NCBI GenBank assembly: GCA_030747605.1
Contig: JASLKL010000007.1
Coordinates: 1 to 36,803, forward strand
Direction: 5' to 3'
Source: Verrucomicrobiota bacterium
GTDB lineage: Bacteria > Verrucomicrobiota > Verrucomicrobiia > Limisphaerales > UBA1096
DNA: 36,803 nt
Of this stretch, positions 18,371 through 28,612 are shown in pieces. Numbering within the stretch: the stretch's first letter is position 1; every line of letters begins with the position of its first letter. The position numbers and the translations under genes are program-made. The notes beneath the pieces were generated by a model, which ran no database searches, was not told the DNA's origin, and saw nothing but the letters and a program-made list of their open reading frames with translations.

Positions 18371-19840
18371 TTAAGCGAACAACTTAGTGACTGCCTTGGC
18401 TTTAACCAACTCACGAGGCTGATTCAGGTGATTGTATACGATTGTTTCTGGATCAATGCCGAAGGCGTGATAAATCGTTGCCAGTAATTCGCCTGGGTGG
18501 ACAGGATCCTCAACCGGCGCAGAGCCAGTGCGGTCTGATTTTCCATGTACATAACCTTGTTTGATGCCCGCGCCAGCAATTGCTGCTGTGTAACAGTAAG
18601 GCCAGTGGTCGCGGCCATCGGCACTATTACTATTGCCAGAAGTGCTTACGCCTTTTGTTGGGCTACGGCCAAATTCTCCTACAGCGATGACCAAAGTGTC
18701 TTCTAGCATGCCCCGCTGGCTCAAGTCGGTGATAAGTCCTGAGAGTCCGGCATCTAGCATGGGTGCAGCTTGATCTTTCATGCGCTTTGGTAGTCCAACG
18801 TGAACATCCCAGGAATGGTTGTCTGAATTGGCAACTTTTGGCCAGACTACTTCCACAACTCTTGTGCCAGCCTCAACTAGGCGGCGGGCCAGTAAGCAGC
18901 TTTGACCAAATGTATTGCGACCGTAAAGATTACGGGTTGCTTCTGATTCTTGAGCTAGATCAAATGCATTGCGAGCACGGCCGGATGCTACAAGGTTTAG
19001 GGCTCGGTCATAGTATTCATCAAGTTTGAAGTTGGATACTGCCTTGTCTATATCTGGTGACGCATCATTTATTGCATCGCGAAGGCGGGCGCGACGGCGT
19101 AGACGCAACTCGAATACGTCCGGTCGCATTTTTAAATCATCTGTTTTAACACGGTCCATTTTATTCATATCCATGTCACCTCCATCAGGATAGAGATAAT
19201 ATGGATCGAATGATTTGCCTAAGAAGCCTGCTGTGCCGCCTTTGCCAACTACGTTGCTTTCCTGTAAGGGGCGGGGCAGCATTACAAATGGTAGCATTGG
19301 CTCAGTCGTTGGGCGTAACCGAACGATATTAGAACCAAAGTTAGGGAAATCTTTTGGGCTTGGAGGTTCTAGCTGACCAGAAGGACTCACTTTGTCGGTA
19401 GTGTATCCGGTCATCATCTGGTAGATCGCAGCTGTGTGGTTGAATAGTCCATTAGGAGTATAACTCATCGAACGTATCATCGACATTTTGTCATTTACCT
19501 TAGCCAGTTTGGGCATCAATTCGGTAAAGTTTACACCGGGAATTTTTGTTGGGATGGGCTTGAAGATGGACTTTACATTGTCGGGGGCATCCGGTTTAGG
19601 ATCCCACAAGTCTATATGACTAGGTCCTCCTTGCAAGTAGCAGAGAATTACATGTTTTGCCTTGCCCCATCCAGGGCCTCCTACATGACCAGCTTCGGTG
19701 GCACGTGCCTGAAGTTTGAGTATATTGGCTAAACCTAAGCCCATCATACTTGATCCTCCTATACGAAGTAGGTCGCGTCTTGAAACCTTCAAGTGCGGAT
19801 CACATAAGTCCTTTCCTGGTGCTCCTGGTATTGTAATCAT
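18371..19840 (-). CDS. DUF1501 domain-containing protein (sulfatase-like fold, Tat-type signal)
   Basis: [24 protein letters not shown] twin-arginine signal, [79 protein letters not shown]. Confidence 0.95.
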   Translation of the reverse strand: MITIPGAPGKDLCDPHLKVSRRDLLRIGGSSMMGLGLANILKLQARATEAGHVGGPGWGKAKHVILCYLQGGPSHIDLWDPKPDAPDNVKSIFKPIPTKIPGVNFTELMPKLAKVNDKMSMIRSMSYTPNGLFNHTAAIYQMMTGYTTDKVSPSGQLEPPSPKDFPNFGSNIVRLRPTTEPMLPFVMLPRPLQESNVVGKGGTAGFLGKSFDPYYLYPDGGDMDMNKMDRVKTDDLKMRPDVFELRLRRRARLRDAINDASPDIDKAVSNFKLDEYYDRALNLVASGRARNAFDLAQESEATRNLYGRNTFGQSCLLARRLVEAGTRVVEVVWPKVANSDNHSWDVHVGLPKRMKDQAAPMLDAGLSGLITDLSQRGMLEDTLVIAVGEFGRSPTKGVSTSGNSNSADGRDHWPYCYTAAIAGAGIKQGYVHGKSDRTGSAPVEDPVHPGELLATIYHAFGIDPETIVYNHLNQPRELVKAKAVTKLFA

Positions 19841-19905
19841 TGTTTTAAGTCGATTTAAAAATTAAGTGTCTCTTTTCAGAAAGGCTAACATTTTTATCAT
19901 GATCG

Positions 19906-22900
19906 TCAACGGTTGAATAAGAACGCTGGACTGTTAATTAGTGCCCAGGCTATGTCTTGTGCCGCTGTCAAACGGACAGTTTCCTGTTGAGCTTTGCTTA
20001 GCTCTAATGCACGGCGAAGTTCCGCAAGTTTAGGATCTATAGTAAGTGGTTGTTCCGCTTTTGCTAGGGAAGACTTAAGCTCCTTGAGCTTTGGATCCTC
20101 TGGTCGTTTTTTCTTAGCGTTTTCAAGTTCCTTGTTTTTGGTCGCCAAATCCTTGTCTTGTGCCTTGAAGTAGTCTGTTAGGCGTTTGTTTTGATCGCTG
20201 CTTCGCTTATCTAAGGCGGTTGCTAGAATAACGCTAATATCACCTGGATGACCGATCTCAACCTTTTCATCGGTTGTGACAAGAAGGCGGAATTTCCCAA
20301 TTGAGTGTTTGTTGCTGTTGTAGTTTTGGTTTAGTGAGAAAGTTAGACGTGATCCGCCCTCAGTTCCAAATTTTTCTTTTGGTATAAAGATGGCAGTTCT
20401 GTCAGCTCCTAGTTTCGGGCTAGATGCCCAGCCTTTATTATCCACCTTTCCGTCGATTGCTTTCTTTACGTCGAAATCCTTTTGATTAAAGTCTGACTTC
20501 GCTTCCTTGAATGAAACTTTGGTGGATTTACGACTTTGTTCTTTTCCTGTTGAGATTGCCTTTAGGCCAAACTCAGTTAAAACAAAATTGCCATCGTCAT
20601 TTCGGCCTGGCCCTTTTTTTGGTAGCTTGTCGTCTGCCAGCAATTCAAGACGAACTCCTGTGATGCCGTTAAGTTTGGTGTCGGCATTGACAGTATAAAC
20701 TGTCTTTTTAAGATCACCACTGGCAAAGACTATGTTGCCTTCACGCTTCTCAAGTTTAGTGCCGTTTGTAGCTTTTAAATCACCAATAACTAAATCATTC
20801 CACTTAGTTGTCTTTGCAGCGGAGCCCTCCCATTCAGTCAAGCGTTTGGCTAGTTCATTATTGTAGGTTTTTAGTGACTCTTCTGCCTTTGCTATGCGTT
20901 CTTTTTGTTTCCTGTCGGCATCGGCTTCACGGGGAGCAATCTCCATTTTGTATGCCTCAAGTTTAGTTTTAGCTAAGCGGATGGCATCCGTGCGCTTCTT
21001 GGCACGTTTTGTTTCGATTGGTTCGATTTCTTTCTCATGTTTGGCTAATTGATTGATTGCAGTTTCGTGTTCTAACTTTACGTCTTCGATTATTGTTTTT
21101 GCTGCAGAGATTTCTTTCGGGGTGGCATGACGGTTCAGCACTCTCAGGAACAATTCGTCAACCATCTTTTCATCGTCTGCCATGTCGGATACAAGTTTGG
21201 TAATAGCATTGTCTTTTGAACTAATGGCATTGTCTACGGTTGGTCCACTAATGAGTGCCATAATCGGCCCCAATTGGAGTTCGTTGGATCGCTCACATTC
21301 ACAAGCACTTTCGCGTGCTGGTCGACCTAGATTGCCTAGAAAACCATCGGCAAGTTTTACTCCTGAATCAGGAAGTTGCGCGGCCCGTGTGCCTTCAGGC
21401 ACTCCGGGAAATTTACTTTTAGTGCCAGTTACTCGGTAAATTGAATCAAATAAAACCTCAGCTGGCAGTCGTCGTGCTTTGGCATGCGAGAAGTTAATTG
21501 TGTCGTCTTCATTCCACTTGTTGGTTTTTAGGCTCAATTGGTAAGTCCGGGATTTGGTTATGATTTTTACCAAATGACGTACATCGAAACCGCTTTCAGT
21601 GAATTCCTTTGTTAGCCAATCTAGTAATTCGGGATTACTTGGTGGATTGCCGGCACGTATATCGTCAATTGGTTCAATGATGCCGGTCCCGGTCATATAT
21701 CCCCAAATACGGTTCACATAGCTCTTGGCGAAATACTCGTTGTCTGGGGACGTTAACCAAGCAGCGAAGCTTTCGCGGCGACTTCCATCTTTTGGAGTAT
21801 TGTGTTCACTTGCAAACGGAAATGAAGGTGGTGTGATTTCACCGGTTCTATCATGCTTGGTTTCTCCTTCATTACGATCATATATAATTTCGTAGAGAGG
21901 CTTGGCTCCTTCAACTGCTGTCCCTCCTATGCGTTTATCTCCGGCCTTGTCATCCTTCTTTAGACTAACTTGAGCGAAATAAGCTGTGGTTTCGTAATAT
22001 TGATCTTGTGTCCATCTTTCAAATGGATGGTCATGGCATTTGTTACAGTTGAATCTAGTTGCTAGAAAAAGATGGGTGGTGTTTTCCATAATAGCGGTAG
22101 GTTCTCGTAATATCTTGTAGTATGAGGCTGGGGGATTGTCCTTATTAGAACCGCTTGCAGTAATGATTTTTCGTGCGAACTCATCATAAGGAGTATTGTT
22201 GGCGATCTCATTTCGAATCCATTTACGGAAGGTTGATGATCCGTCTGTTCCTAGAAATTTCCTGTTAACCAGCAACATGTCGGCCCACTTGTTGGTCCAG
22301 TGGTCGATGTAGTTATCACTGCCTATAAGTTTGTCAATTAACTCATCTCTTTTAATTTTGCTATCTCGTTTGTCAGCAGCAAACTTGCGTGCATCTTCGC
22401 TACTAGGAGGTAAGCCGATTAAATCGAGGTAAATACGGCGTAGAAAGTCTTCGTCTGAGCTTAAACCTGATGGAAGCGTCTTGGTGCGTTTCAGCTTGGC
22501 TGCGACAAACTCATCTACCCTGTTGTTATGTGGCATTTCTTTCCATTCAAACCCAGAGCGATTGCCCATAACGGTAACGATTGTAGATGCATAAGCACCT
22601 TCAAATCGTGCAAGCATCGGAGCTTCACCGCGGCGAGCTGTAGTTAATAAGCCTCCTTTATTGGTATTAGCGATGTCAGAGTTTCCGGTTTCTATGAATG
22701 ACTCTGCGGTAACATCACGTTTTTCACCGTTAGCATATGTTGCGATAACACGCATCTGCTGCTTATCGCCAATCTTTTGAACCACAGGGTTCTGTGGATA
22801 TAGATCGATTCCTGTTACCCGAGGCGAATTGATCTCAAGCTTGGCACCATTCGCAATCCAACTCTTCAGGATTTCATAGTAGTCTTCCCCTGTTTTTGTT

Positions 22901-24903
22901 AACTGTCCGCCTTCATGCGGTACAGATGCTGATGATTTAAGCAGGATCAAACTATTATCCGGTGAAGCGATATTAACTCGGCGACTAGCCAGATCATCAG
23001 TGAAGGCTCTAATGTCATAGATCGGATCATATCCGCGCAAAGATAACTTGAATCCATTCTTGCCATCCTTTGCTCCATGACAGGTTCCAGCATTACAGCC
23101 CAACTTAGATAGCACTGGCATGACATCACGAATATAGTCAGGATTAAAATCACCAGTGACACCAGCCACTCGAATTGGCAGGGTCATTTTTTGATTCTTG
23201 TGATAAATTTCCAGCTTGGCTTCTCCGTTCTTAACCGGTGAGATCATGCCACTTTTGCTAACCTTGATTATTTCTGAATCCAATTTGAAAGCAAAGTCTC
23301 TAGATGCATCGTATTTTTCACCGTTGCCTTTCACCGCAGTTAGTAGCATCTGGTTGTAGTCAAATTTTCCGTTCAGGTTAATCTCGGAAGGTTCGACTGA
23401 TAGTGCAATTACATCCTGAAGTTTATCTTCTGCCATAGGGACAGACATAAATGCCCGTTTTAAGCCGAGCGACTTGCTGTCATATAACCGTACCACTCCA
23501 TCTGCGCCCCCTGCGGCAATTGTTTCTCCGTCAGGACTAAATGCAGCAGAATAAACCGAAGTGCCAAGTGAGAGTTTGGCTAATAGTTTGACTTGTTTGG
23601 TGTGATATTCGGCAGAAAGTTTTTTGGAGTTTCCATCCAGTGGTCGCTCAAATGCTTTCTTTAAGGCATCGTTTACACTGCTGTCGTAGTCGGAGCTATA
23701 GAGATGTAGTGATCCCACTCCATTGTAGCTACTGCCAGCGATCATCTTTTTCCCATCTGGTGCGAAGTCAACTGCGAAGATTCTGCCCGGCATTGGCGGG
23801 AATTTTCGAACAAGATTTGAGTTATCGCCGATCACGCGCTTAGTTACACGGGTCAGCCGGAAAATTTGTGGCACTCCGTCTGATCCGCCAACGAGGACTT
23901 CTTCTTTTTTTGGGTGAACTGTGATTGCATGTATTCCACCTTTAAGTGCGCCTGGAGTTATTGAGGTGATGTTATCGACAAATCGTTGTGTAGCCACTTC
24001 GGTTAATTTAACCGCCATGTCGCGTCCAACAGAAATCAAGTGATCTCCCTTGTTGTTCCATACCGTATCTAGTACCCAGTCATCATGGGTGTCTTTGAAC
24101 AGTACTTGTTTGCCGCTACTAACGTCGTAAGCACGAAGTGTAGAATCTGACAATCCAACTGATACCTTTTTATTATCAGGCGACCAACTGATGCCATACA
24201 GTGTGTCGTAACCAACGGGGATCGACATAGACAGTTTTCGGCTACTGACGTTCCAAATTTGAATCTCTCCAGAACGTGCAGGTAATCCACCGGCAACTGC
24301 CAGTTTTTTACCATCATGTGAAAATTTTACTTTTTGAATTCGCTCTGACAATCCAACTAATCGGCCTTCCAAACCAGAGCCATCTGTGTTGTGCAAAAGG
24401 ATTTCATGATAACCAGCAACCGCGATTAGTGAGCCGTCTGGGGAATAATCAATTGAGGAGATGACTGGAGGCAAGCTGTACACGGGTGGATTATCCATGT
24501 TGTAGAGTTGCTTTGCACTTGCCGGTGTGTCATCCACCGCGCCTTCAATTACCCATCGAGTAATCAAGTCGATCTGGTCTTTAGGCAATGGATCTTCCTT
24601 TTGAGGCATCTCTGCTTCGCCGTCGATCGGGGTTATTAGTGTAATCAAATGACTCTCATCTGGCTTTCCAGGAATAATCGCAACCTCTTCACTGTCTCCT
24701 CCCTTCAGGAGTGCTTTGAAGGTCGTCATTACATAGTCACCATTGGCTTTGGCAGGTTGGTGGCACCCGTGGCATGAGGCCTGAAAAATGGGGCGAATGT
24801 CGTTGTAAAAACTAACTTTTTTGGCCTTATCTTCCTCGGCTTGGATAGAAGATGTCATCCAAAACAAAGCGAAAGGTATAAACTGAAAAAATCTTTGTCT
24901 CAT
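19906..24903 (-). CDS. Giant PSCyt1 / WD40 / bacterial Ig-like / DUF1549 / DUF1553 protein
   Basis: SFYNDIRPIFQASCHGCHQPAKANGDYVMTT, WD40-like repeats (SPDGSLIAVAGYHEILLHN, FSPDGETIAAGGADGVVRLYDS), two Ig-like segments, CNAGTCHG, DUF1549 (RNCxxKCHDHPFERWTQDQYY-like: FNCNKCHDHPFERWTQDQYY) and DUF1553 (AAWLTSPDNEYFAKSYVNRIW). I prefer the start at 24903 (MRQRFFQFIPFALFWMTSSIQAEE signal peptide, AGGA upstream) over the ORF start at 24999. Confidence 0.92.
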   Translation of the reverse strand: MRQRFFQFIPFALFWMTSSIQAEEDKAKKVSFYNDIRPIFQASCHGCHQPAKANGDYVMTTFKALLKGGDSEEVAIIPGKPDESHLITLITPIDGEAEMPQKEDPLPKDQIDLITRWVIEGAVDDTPASAKQLYNMDNPPVYSLPPVISSIDYSPDGSLIAVAGYHEILLHNTDGSGLEGRLVGLSERIQKVKFSHDGKKLAVAGGLPARSGEIQIWNVSSRKLSMSIPVGYDTLYGISWSPDNKKVSVGLSDSTLRAYDVSSGKQVLFKDTHDDWVLDTVWNNKGDHLISVGRDMAVKLTEVATQRFVDNITSITPGALKGGIHAITVHPKKEEVLVGGSDGVPQIFRLTRVTKRVIGDNSNLVRKFPPMPGRIFAVDFAPDGKKMIAGSSYNGVGSLHLYSSDYDSSVNDALKKAFERPLDGNSKKLSAEYHTKQVKLLAKLSLGTSVYSAAFSPDGETIAAGGADGVVRLYDSKSLGLKRAFMSVPMAEDKLQDVIALSVEPSEINLNGKFDYNQMLLTAVKGNGEKYDASRDFAFKLDSEIIKVSKSGMISPVKNGEAKLEIYHKNQKMTLPIRVAGVTGDFNPDYIRDVMPVLSKLGCNAGTCHGAKDGKNGFKLSLRGYDPIYDIRAFTDDLASRRVNIASPDNSLILLKSSASVPHEGGQLTKTGEDYYEILKSWIANGAKLEINSPRVTGIDLYPQNPVVQKIGDKQQMRVIATYANGEKRDVTAESFIETGNSDIANTNKGGLLTTARRGEAPMLARFEGAYASTIVTVMGNRSGFEWKEMPHNNRVDEFVAAKLKRTKTLPSGLSSDEDFLRRIYLDLIGLPPSSEDARKFAADKRDSKIKRDELIDKLIGSDNYIDHWTNKWADMLLVNRKFLGTDGSSTFRKWIRNEIANNTPYDEFARKIITASGSNKDNPPASYYKILREPTAIMENTTHLFLATRFNCNKCHDHPFERWTQDQYYETTAYFAQVSLKKDDKAGDKRIGGTAVEGAKPLYEIIYDRNEGETKHDRTGEITPPSFPFASEHNTPKDGSRRESFAAWLTSPDNEYFAKSYVNRIWGYMTGTGIIEPIDDIRAGNPPSNPELLDWLTKEFTESGFDVRHLVKIITKSRTYQLSLKTNKWNEDDTINFSHAKARRLPAEVLFDSIYRVTGTKSKFPGVPEGTRAAQLPDSGVKLADGFLGNLGRPARESACECERSNELQLGPIMALISGPTVDNAISSKDNAITKLVSDMADDEKMVDELFLRVLNRHATPKEISAAKTIIEDVKLEHETAINQLAKHEKEIEPIETKRAKKRTDAIRLAKTKLEAYKMEIAPREADADRKQKERIAKAEESLKTYNNELAKRLTEWEGSAAKTTKWNDLVIGDLKATNGTKLEKREGNIVFASGDLKKTVYTVNADTKLNGITGVRLELLADDKLPKKGPGRNDDGNFVLTEFGLKAISTGKEQSRKSTKVSFKEAKSDFNQKDFDVKKAIDGKVDNKGWASSPKLGADRTAIFIPKEKFGTEGGSRLTFSLNQNYNSNKHSIGKFRLLVTTDEKVEIGHPGDISVILATALDKRSSDQNKRLTDYFKAQDKDLATKNKELENAKKKRPEDPKLKELKSSLAKAEQPLTIDPKLAELRRALELSKAQQETVRLTAAQDIAWALINSPAFLFNR

Positions 24904-25086
24904 TAAGTTTTCCTTAAAATACAGCATTGTTGCAGGCATCCACGCGTGATTAGTTACAATTGCTTCGGAAAATCGTACATATTCCAGTGTTTTTTTCAAT
25001 AAAAATCAAAGGTTTTGGAAGTTGAGCAAATCAATTAATCCAATAAAAAAAGATTAAGAAACCCCGATTTATCAATTGTTATTTAA

Positions 25087-25857
25087 TTAAGAGTGAGAAG
25101 TCTTTTTGGCAGTAATGAAGGCGTTAAACATTAGGTAGCGCCAAGGGCCAAGATTTAGAGTGAGATCGATCAGTTTAGGGACATATCGATCAGTACATTC
25201 GACGCTCAAAACTTCGCACCCATTTTGTTCTAGAAAGAATTTTATTTCTAATCCATTGGTAGCGACGATAGCGTCATCATCGGGCTGAAAAGTTTCACGA
25301 ACTACTGGCTCCATCCGGTCGAAGCGTACGGTGTTTGGATTGGTTGCCATCTGAAGGCGCTTGGCTCGAAGGCGTCGCCAATTTTTGAGTTTATTGGTTA
25401 GGCCCCGCATTTTAGGATGATAATCGCGAAATCCAAATACACGGAAAAAATTGGGGCTTGATAGGATGATACGACCACCTGGCTTTACGACTCGAACCAG
25501 TTCTGTGATGAAGGTTTCGGGTTGTTCAACATGCTCAAGTACATTCAGGGCGCCAGCGCTATCGAAGGTGTCATCATTGAATGGAAGAGTGACTCCATCG
25601 TATAGTTGACATAGTGGGCTTACTTCTTTTGCTTTGGCAATATTTGGTTCAGAGATTTCGACACCATATGCTTCGTGTCCGAGTTCAATTAATCGCTGTA
25701 CGACTTGGCCAACACCACATCCAACATCGAGTATCTTGCTGCTTGGTTGTGTATTGCCTAGCGCATCAGAATACTTAGCGTAAAATTCGGCATCCCAGTT
25801 TTCTAGAAAATGGGCATAGGCCTTGTTTTCTTGATAATAATCTTTCTGATGGCTCAT
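25087..25857 (-). CDS. Class I SAM-dependent methyltransferase
   Basis: KILDVGCGVGQVVQRLIELGHEAYGVEIS, NVLEHVEQPETFITELVRVVKPGGRIILSSPN. Confidence 0.92.
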   Translation of the reverse strand: MSHQKDYYQENKAYAHFLENWDAEFYAKYSDALGNTQPSSKILDVGCGVGQVVQRLIELGHEAYGVEISEPNIAKAKEVSPLCQLYDGVTLPFNDDTFDSAGALNVLEHVEQPETFITELVRVVKPGGRIILSSPNFFRVFGFRDYHPKMRGLTNKLKNWRRLRAKRLQMATNPNTVRFDRMEPVVRETFQPDDDAIVATNGLEIKFFLEQNGCEVLSVECTDRYVPKLIDLTLNLGPWRYLMFNAFITAKKTSHS

Positions 25858-28604
25858 TACTTCGTTCTATTTTTCTTATTGTCGATAATAATGAAACCAA
25901 GTAATCCGAATCCACTCAGTATTGATGCGAGACTTACGTAAAGCCAAGTGGCGGGGGGTTGGAATCGAAAGACTATATTGTGTTGTCCAGGTTTCAGCTG
26001 AACACCGCGCATAACGAAATTGCATCGAAGTAGTTCTGCGGGTTGTCCGTCCACGCTGACGTTCCAATGTGGTGACCAATGGTCGTTAAGCATCAGAACA
26101 GCTTCGGTGGTCACATTAGCAGTGAGCTGGATTTCTTTTGGCTTATATTCCTTGATTATAACACTTCCGGCTGCTTGGCCAGGTGCGGCTGTAGATGGAG
26201 CTATTTGTGAGTTTATGATTGCAGTGGAGTGGGGATCGAATTCTCGACTGGCCAAAGTTTCCAATGTAGCTGAATTGTTAGTTTGAACCTGCCAATGACT
26301 ATATAGCTTGGCTCTAGGCAGGGCTCCATCAAAGTGAATTAGGCAATATGGTCCTGCTGGATTGAATTGTGTGGTCAAATCCTCATAAACGGGAGAGTTC
26401 GGGTTGCGTGCATCTGGACGCAGTCCAATCAAGAAAGAGTTGGTAGATGTGAAGCGACCTTTTTTTGGGTCAAATTGTTGATTAAAAAAAGCCAAGTCAT
26501 TTGTTTTTCCAAGAATCCATCGTGTGTTGGTTAACTCCCAGCGTCGGCCTGCCAGGTAGTGTGTATTGGTGTCGCCTGTTATGGTAAATCTTCGCTCGAA
26601 TGCTTCATGATCTGCAGACATCCGGGGTGCTTGCACGATATCGATTGATTGAATGTTGTTATACAGGAACTGATGCTGTAGCCATTCGATTCCATAGAGC
26701 CGGCCTAGGTCTCCGCTTGGTAAAGGTGATATGGTGACGCGTCCCTTGTGGGGTAATTGGCTGAGTCGATCAATCAAAGGGTTCTTGTTGTTATACTTAT
26801 ACTTGTAATCATCGTATTGTATCCAAGGTAAATTGGCTCGTGTAAGGTCGACAATGATTAGCAAAGCCAGCCCGATTAAAAAGGGAGAAGCCGCCTTCGT
26901 CCTGAGTATCTTGGCTATCAAAAACACACTAATGACTAAAAAAATCGAGGTAATGATAAGCTCTTTTCTCCCAAATGAAGCCATGGTTAACGCTTCTTCC
27001 AAGGGAAAACCTTGGCCGGCAATATGTTGTGCTAGCAGTTTTTTGGCAGAACTTAAAATTAGGCTAAATAGCAAAATGATACTCGCAACAATGGATGATC
27101 CAATAATCCATTTTCGAATCAACTTGGAGTTTTCTTTTGTCTCTAGTTTGGCGAGGCGAATTAATCCTTCGACACCGTAACCGCATAGAATAATCAACGC
27201 AAAGTGCATCGGGTGAAGGAACTTGATCGTATTTCGCATAGTGTTGAAAAACGGCATTTGATAGATGAACTGATAAAAAATTGCATGTCTTCCAAAAGCT
27301 AAAAGTAGTGATGACAAAGCAATGAATCCCCAAAAAAGTATCATTCGGCGTTCTGTTCCCGAATAGAGTGAAGTGCGTTTATTGAGTGCGAAAAGGGTTG
27401 CCCAAATCGCAAGTAAAAATACAACTATCCCGACGTATTCACCTGATCCAGAGTGGCGTTGCAAAAAACGTCCCTTATTTTGCACAAGACTCATTAACTG
27501 TGTTGCTTGATTGACGGAGATATTCATGACTTGGGCAAGTTCACCTGGTAAAACATTACGTTGCCCAAACGCTGCGATTATTTCTTCCACCTCGTTAATC
27601 TGTTCCAAAACCGGATCTTGGCCCATTGATCCCCAGTATCTTCCGCCTTCAAGTGAAATTAGCTTTTCAGAGTCGTAAGAGCTTGGAGTGTCGAGTCGAT
27701 ATCCGTAAAGGCCAGGCACTACGATTCGTAAAGCTTCCATCTTCGGCAGACTCCATTGTGTAAGGAAATTCCATTTCTGTTCTTTTGCGGCTTGTGTGTT
27801 TTCGGTTTGACCATTGGAAGATCCTTGCAGCTGAGTTCCAACAAGCGTGGAAATGGTCTGTGATGATGCTAAGCCGGCAGCGAGTGCTACTACTGCTATC
27901 CCGGCCATCCCGTGGCCAGATGCTCGACCAAGATTTGTTTGCTTCCCGCTTTCAAGCGGTTTGATAACGAAGCCAAATAATATAAATGCTGCAATGTATA
28001 GGCTAAAGAGTGCTCCTATATCATATCCTTCCATCAAGCCAAGTCCGACGCAGATTCCGGCTATTGTAAGGTTTGCCCAGGGGCGTGCTTCTAGAGCGCG
28101 TAGTATGAATGCTCCGGCAAGAAATGTTGTGGCAAAAGTTAGTGAACGTGATGGTAGCCCCCAGCAAGCATATGATACCACTTCCATGTTAAATGCTGCT
28201 GCAATTGCGCCGATAGTACACGCAAGATTACGAAGGCCGAGTGTGCGAAAAAAAAACCAGGCAGATAGCCCTAGAATGATCAGGCAGATGGGCGTACACC
28301 ATTTGAGGTAAAGCACTGAATTTTGAAGCAGCAAGCCTAGCGTCATATATATGCCAGGTGAAGCGCTTGGCTGCTCATAGCCTAGCCAGTTTAAGTCGTG
28401 CCAATAGCCAAAAAAAGTACCGGGCATTTTAATTGCATTGCTACTGATTGATCCTAGAGGGCCGTCGTTCGAGAAGAGGGTCATCGCAGGTTTGGTGCTG
28501 TCCCAAAAAAGAAACAGCGTTACGATAATCAATAGAGTGGCTACACCTCCAAGTGGTTTAATCCAGCCGGAAGTTCGTTCAGTTGTAAGAAACGTTAAAT
28601 TCAC
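25857..28604 (-). CDS. YfhO-like multi-pass membrane protein (surface polysaccharide modification)
   Basis: Many TM segments, then a C-terminal VLMLNDHWSPHWNVSVDGQPAELLRCNFVMRGVQLKPGQHNIVFRFQPP typical of YfhO-type proteins. Stop overlaps the next start (TAATG). Confidence 0.75.
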   Translation of the reverse strand: MNLTFLTTERTSGWIKPLGGVATLLIIVTLFLFWDSTKPAMTLFSNDGPLGSISSNAIKMPGTFFGYWHDLNWLGYEQPSASPGIYMTLGLLLQNSVLYLKWCTPICLIILGLSAWFFFRTLGLRNLACTIGAIAAAFNMEVVSYACWGLPSRSLTFATTFLAGAFILRALEARPWANLTIAGICVGLGLMEGYDIGALFSLYIAAFILFGFVIKPLESGKQTNLGRASGHGMAGIAVVALAAGLASSQTISTLVGTQLQGSSNGQTENTQAAKEQKWNFLTQWSLPKMEALRIVVPGLYGYRLDTPSSYDSEKLISLEGGRYWGSMGQDPVLEQINEVEEIIAAFGQRNVLPGELAQVMNISVNQATQLMSLVQNKGRFLQRHSGSGEYVGIVVFLLAIWATLFALNKRTSLYSGTERRMILFWGFIALSSLLLAFGRHAIFYQFIYQMPFFNTMRNTIKFLHPMHFALIILCGYGVEGLIRLAKLETKENSKLIRKWIIGSSIVASIILLFSLILSSAKKLLAQHIAGQGFPLEEALTMASFGRKELIITSIFLVISVFLIAKILRTKAASPFLIGLALLIIVDLTRANLPWIQYDDYKYKYNNKNPLIDRLSQLPHKGRVTISPLPSGDLGRLYGIEWLQHQFLYNNIQSIDIVQAPRMSADHEAFERRFTITGDTNTHYLAGRRWELTNTRWILGKTNDLAFFNQQFDPKKGRFTSTNSFLIGLRPDARNPNSPVYEDLTTQFNPAGPYCLIHFDGALPRAKLYSHWQVQTNNSATLETLASREFDPHSTAIINSQIAPSTAAPGQAAGSVIIKEYKPKEIQLTANVTTEAVLMLNDHWSPHWNVSVDGQPAELLRCNFVMRGVQLKPGQHNIVFRFQPPATWLYVSLASILSGFGLLGFIIIDNKKNRTK

Positions 28605-28612
28605 TTTTTTAT

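Noticed and set aside
24904-24999. N-terminal 32-residue extension of the giant DUF1549/1553 ORF
   Set aside because: Met33 begins a convincing signal peptide with AGGA upstream; the extension would bury the signal peptide.
25047-25060. T-rich tract (on the - strand) after the methyltransferase gene as a terminator
   Set aside because: I found no strong GC-rich stem immediately before it.
27847-28311. 154-aa + strand ORF antisense to the YfhO-like gene
   Set aside because: It lies fully within a well-supported coding gene on the other strand and has low-complexity, non-protein-like composition, so it is probably a shadow ORF.
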